A stretch of 64,000 bases of DNA. It comes from Oscarella lobularis. Its lineage: Eukaryota > Porifera > Homoscleromorpha > Homosclerophorida > Oscarellidae. The position numbers were made by a program, and so were the translations under genes. Below are positions 63,633-64,000 of this stretch, in pieces. How positions within the stretch are numbered: the stretch's first letter is position 1; each line of letters begins with the position of its first letter. The DNA lies in assembly GCF_947507565.1 (NCBI RefSeq), contig NC_089182.1, positions 1,364,001 to 1,428,000 on the forward strand, read 5' to 3'. Under the pieces are notes generated by a model, which was given only the letters and a program-made list of their open reading frames with translations, did no database searches and was not told the origin of the DNA.

Positions 63633-63995
63633 ATGCCACCCAAAAAACGAACCCTCCTTGCCACGACGCCAAGAGCGAAGCGGTACAAAGAGAGACAATC
63701 TAGAAAAGAACAAAATCCCTCTCCGGGGTCTCATCGACGTCGAAGCGGTAGCGATATTGCTCGAAAGCAGACGGATGATCAACGCTCTCCAACGAACGAA
63801 GATCAACGCTCTTCGACTGACTCTGCAGAGGACCCAGCGGCTCATTCTACGACGCAAGAACACACTCAAAGGTACGTTGAGCAGGGGGACACTCATCCTC
63901 TTTGTCTCCTAGAACTGACGATGCCACGCCACCGACGGAGACGGAGATCATTTCTATGCCGCCGACGGAGACCAGAAGAGAAACCCAGCGTTTAG
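63633..63995 (+). CDS. Basic N-terminal ORF at the window edge, divergent from the OB-fold gene
   Basis: ATG 63633 starts MPPKKRTLLATTPRAKRYKE, very rich in Arg, Lys, Ser and Asp/Glu, ending at a stop just before the window edge. About 160 bp separate it from the OB-fold ORF on the other strand. It could be the first exon of a longer gene (a splice donor at AAAG|GTACGTTG, 63871-63878, would end the first exon there). Function unknown. A Helitron-type N-terminus is possible but not shown. Confidence 0.35.
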   Translation: MPPKKRTLLATTPRAKRYKERQSRKEQNPSPGSHRRRSGSDIARKQTDDQRSPTNEDQRSSTDSAEDPAAHSTTQEHTQRYVEQGDTHPLCLLELTMPRHRRRRRSFLCRRRRPEEKPSV

Positions 63996-64000
63996 CACGC

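Noticed and set aside
1-64000. Bacterial or phage-type defence system, CRISPR array or rRNA operon
   Set aside because: No spacer arrays, no rRNA motifs, no operon layout; spliceosomal introns and eukaryotic trans-splicing-free gene structure point to a eukaryotic nuclear locus.

Overview
The window looks like metazoan, most likely sponge-type, chromosomal DNA (inference; medium-low confidence). Reasons: coding stretches are split by very short GT-AG introns (clear cases of 47, 50, 51, 52, 61, 65 and 69 bp). The transposon families present (ISL2EU with a YqaJ partner, pogo/Tigger, Kolobok-like, Merlin, Crypton, C2H2-MULE-SWIM, P/THAP9-like, rva_4-type integrases, restriction-like-endonuclease LINEs) are together typical of early-branching animals. 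There is no bacterial operon layout and no rRNA, and I could name no ordinary host gene with confidence.

The window is almost entirely mobile DNA in layers. From left to right: an ISL2EU element (1-3.1 kb) next to a spliced DDE-transposase pseudogene (3.1-4.3 kb); a LINE RT remnant (5.8-6.6 kb); a complete-ended pogo/Tigger element (7161-10199); an RLE-type LINE lying between ACAG microsatellite tracts (11.0-13.9 kb); an uncharacterised spliced gene remnant next to a second pogo-like element (14675-16961); a 19-bp tandem repeat; a P-element/THAP9-like gene (20.6-27.3 kb) split in half by a 4.5-kb MULE with a 10-bp target duplication (22014-26516); a third pogo-like element (27374-28889); a satellite array (29.8-31.7 kb); a second RLE LINE (31.8-34.1 kb); a Merlin remnant (34.7-35.7 kb); P-like and uncharacterised remnants (36.5-38.1 kb).

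The right half holds an intact-looking hAT element (38270-41033), a Tigger remnant (43.2-45.2 kb), an rva_4-type integrase gene (45.2-49.3 kb) interrupted by another Tigger (46257-48810), an integrase fragment, a Crypton tyrosine recombinase (50.7-52.1 kb), a Kolobok-like element with TTAA duplication and a multi-exon transposase gene (53009-57296), LINE, DUF6589-like and gag fragments, a large inverted repeat whose two arms each carry a THAP domain (61078-61687), and an intact OB-fold/zinc-ribbon ORF divergently paired with the start of another ORF at the window end.

Most coding sequences carry frameshifts, stops or lost catalytic residues. The ones that look potentially functional are the ISL2EU transposase (1491-3035), the hAT transposase (38389-40908), the OB-fold ORF (62299-63474) and, with one unresolved splice junction, the Kolobok-like transposase. 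The observation I rate highest is a HIRAN-domain ORF recurring as a passenger in three separate pogo/Tigger elements.
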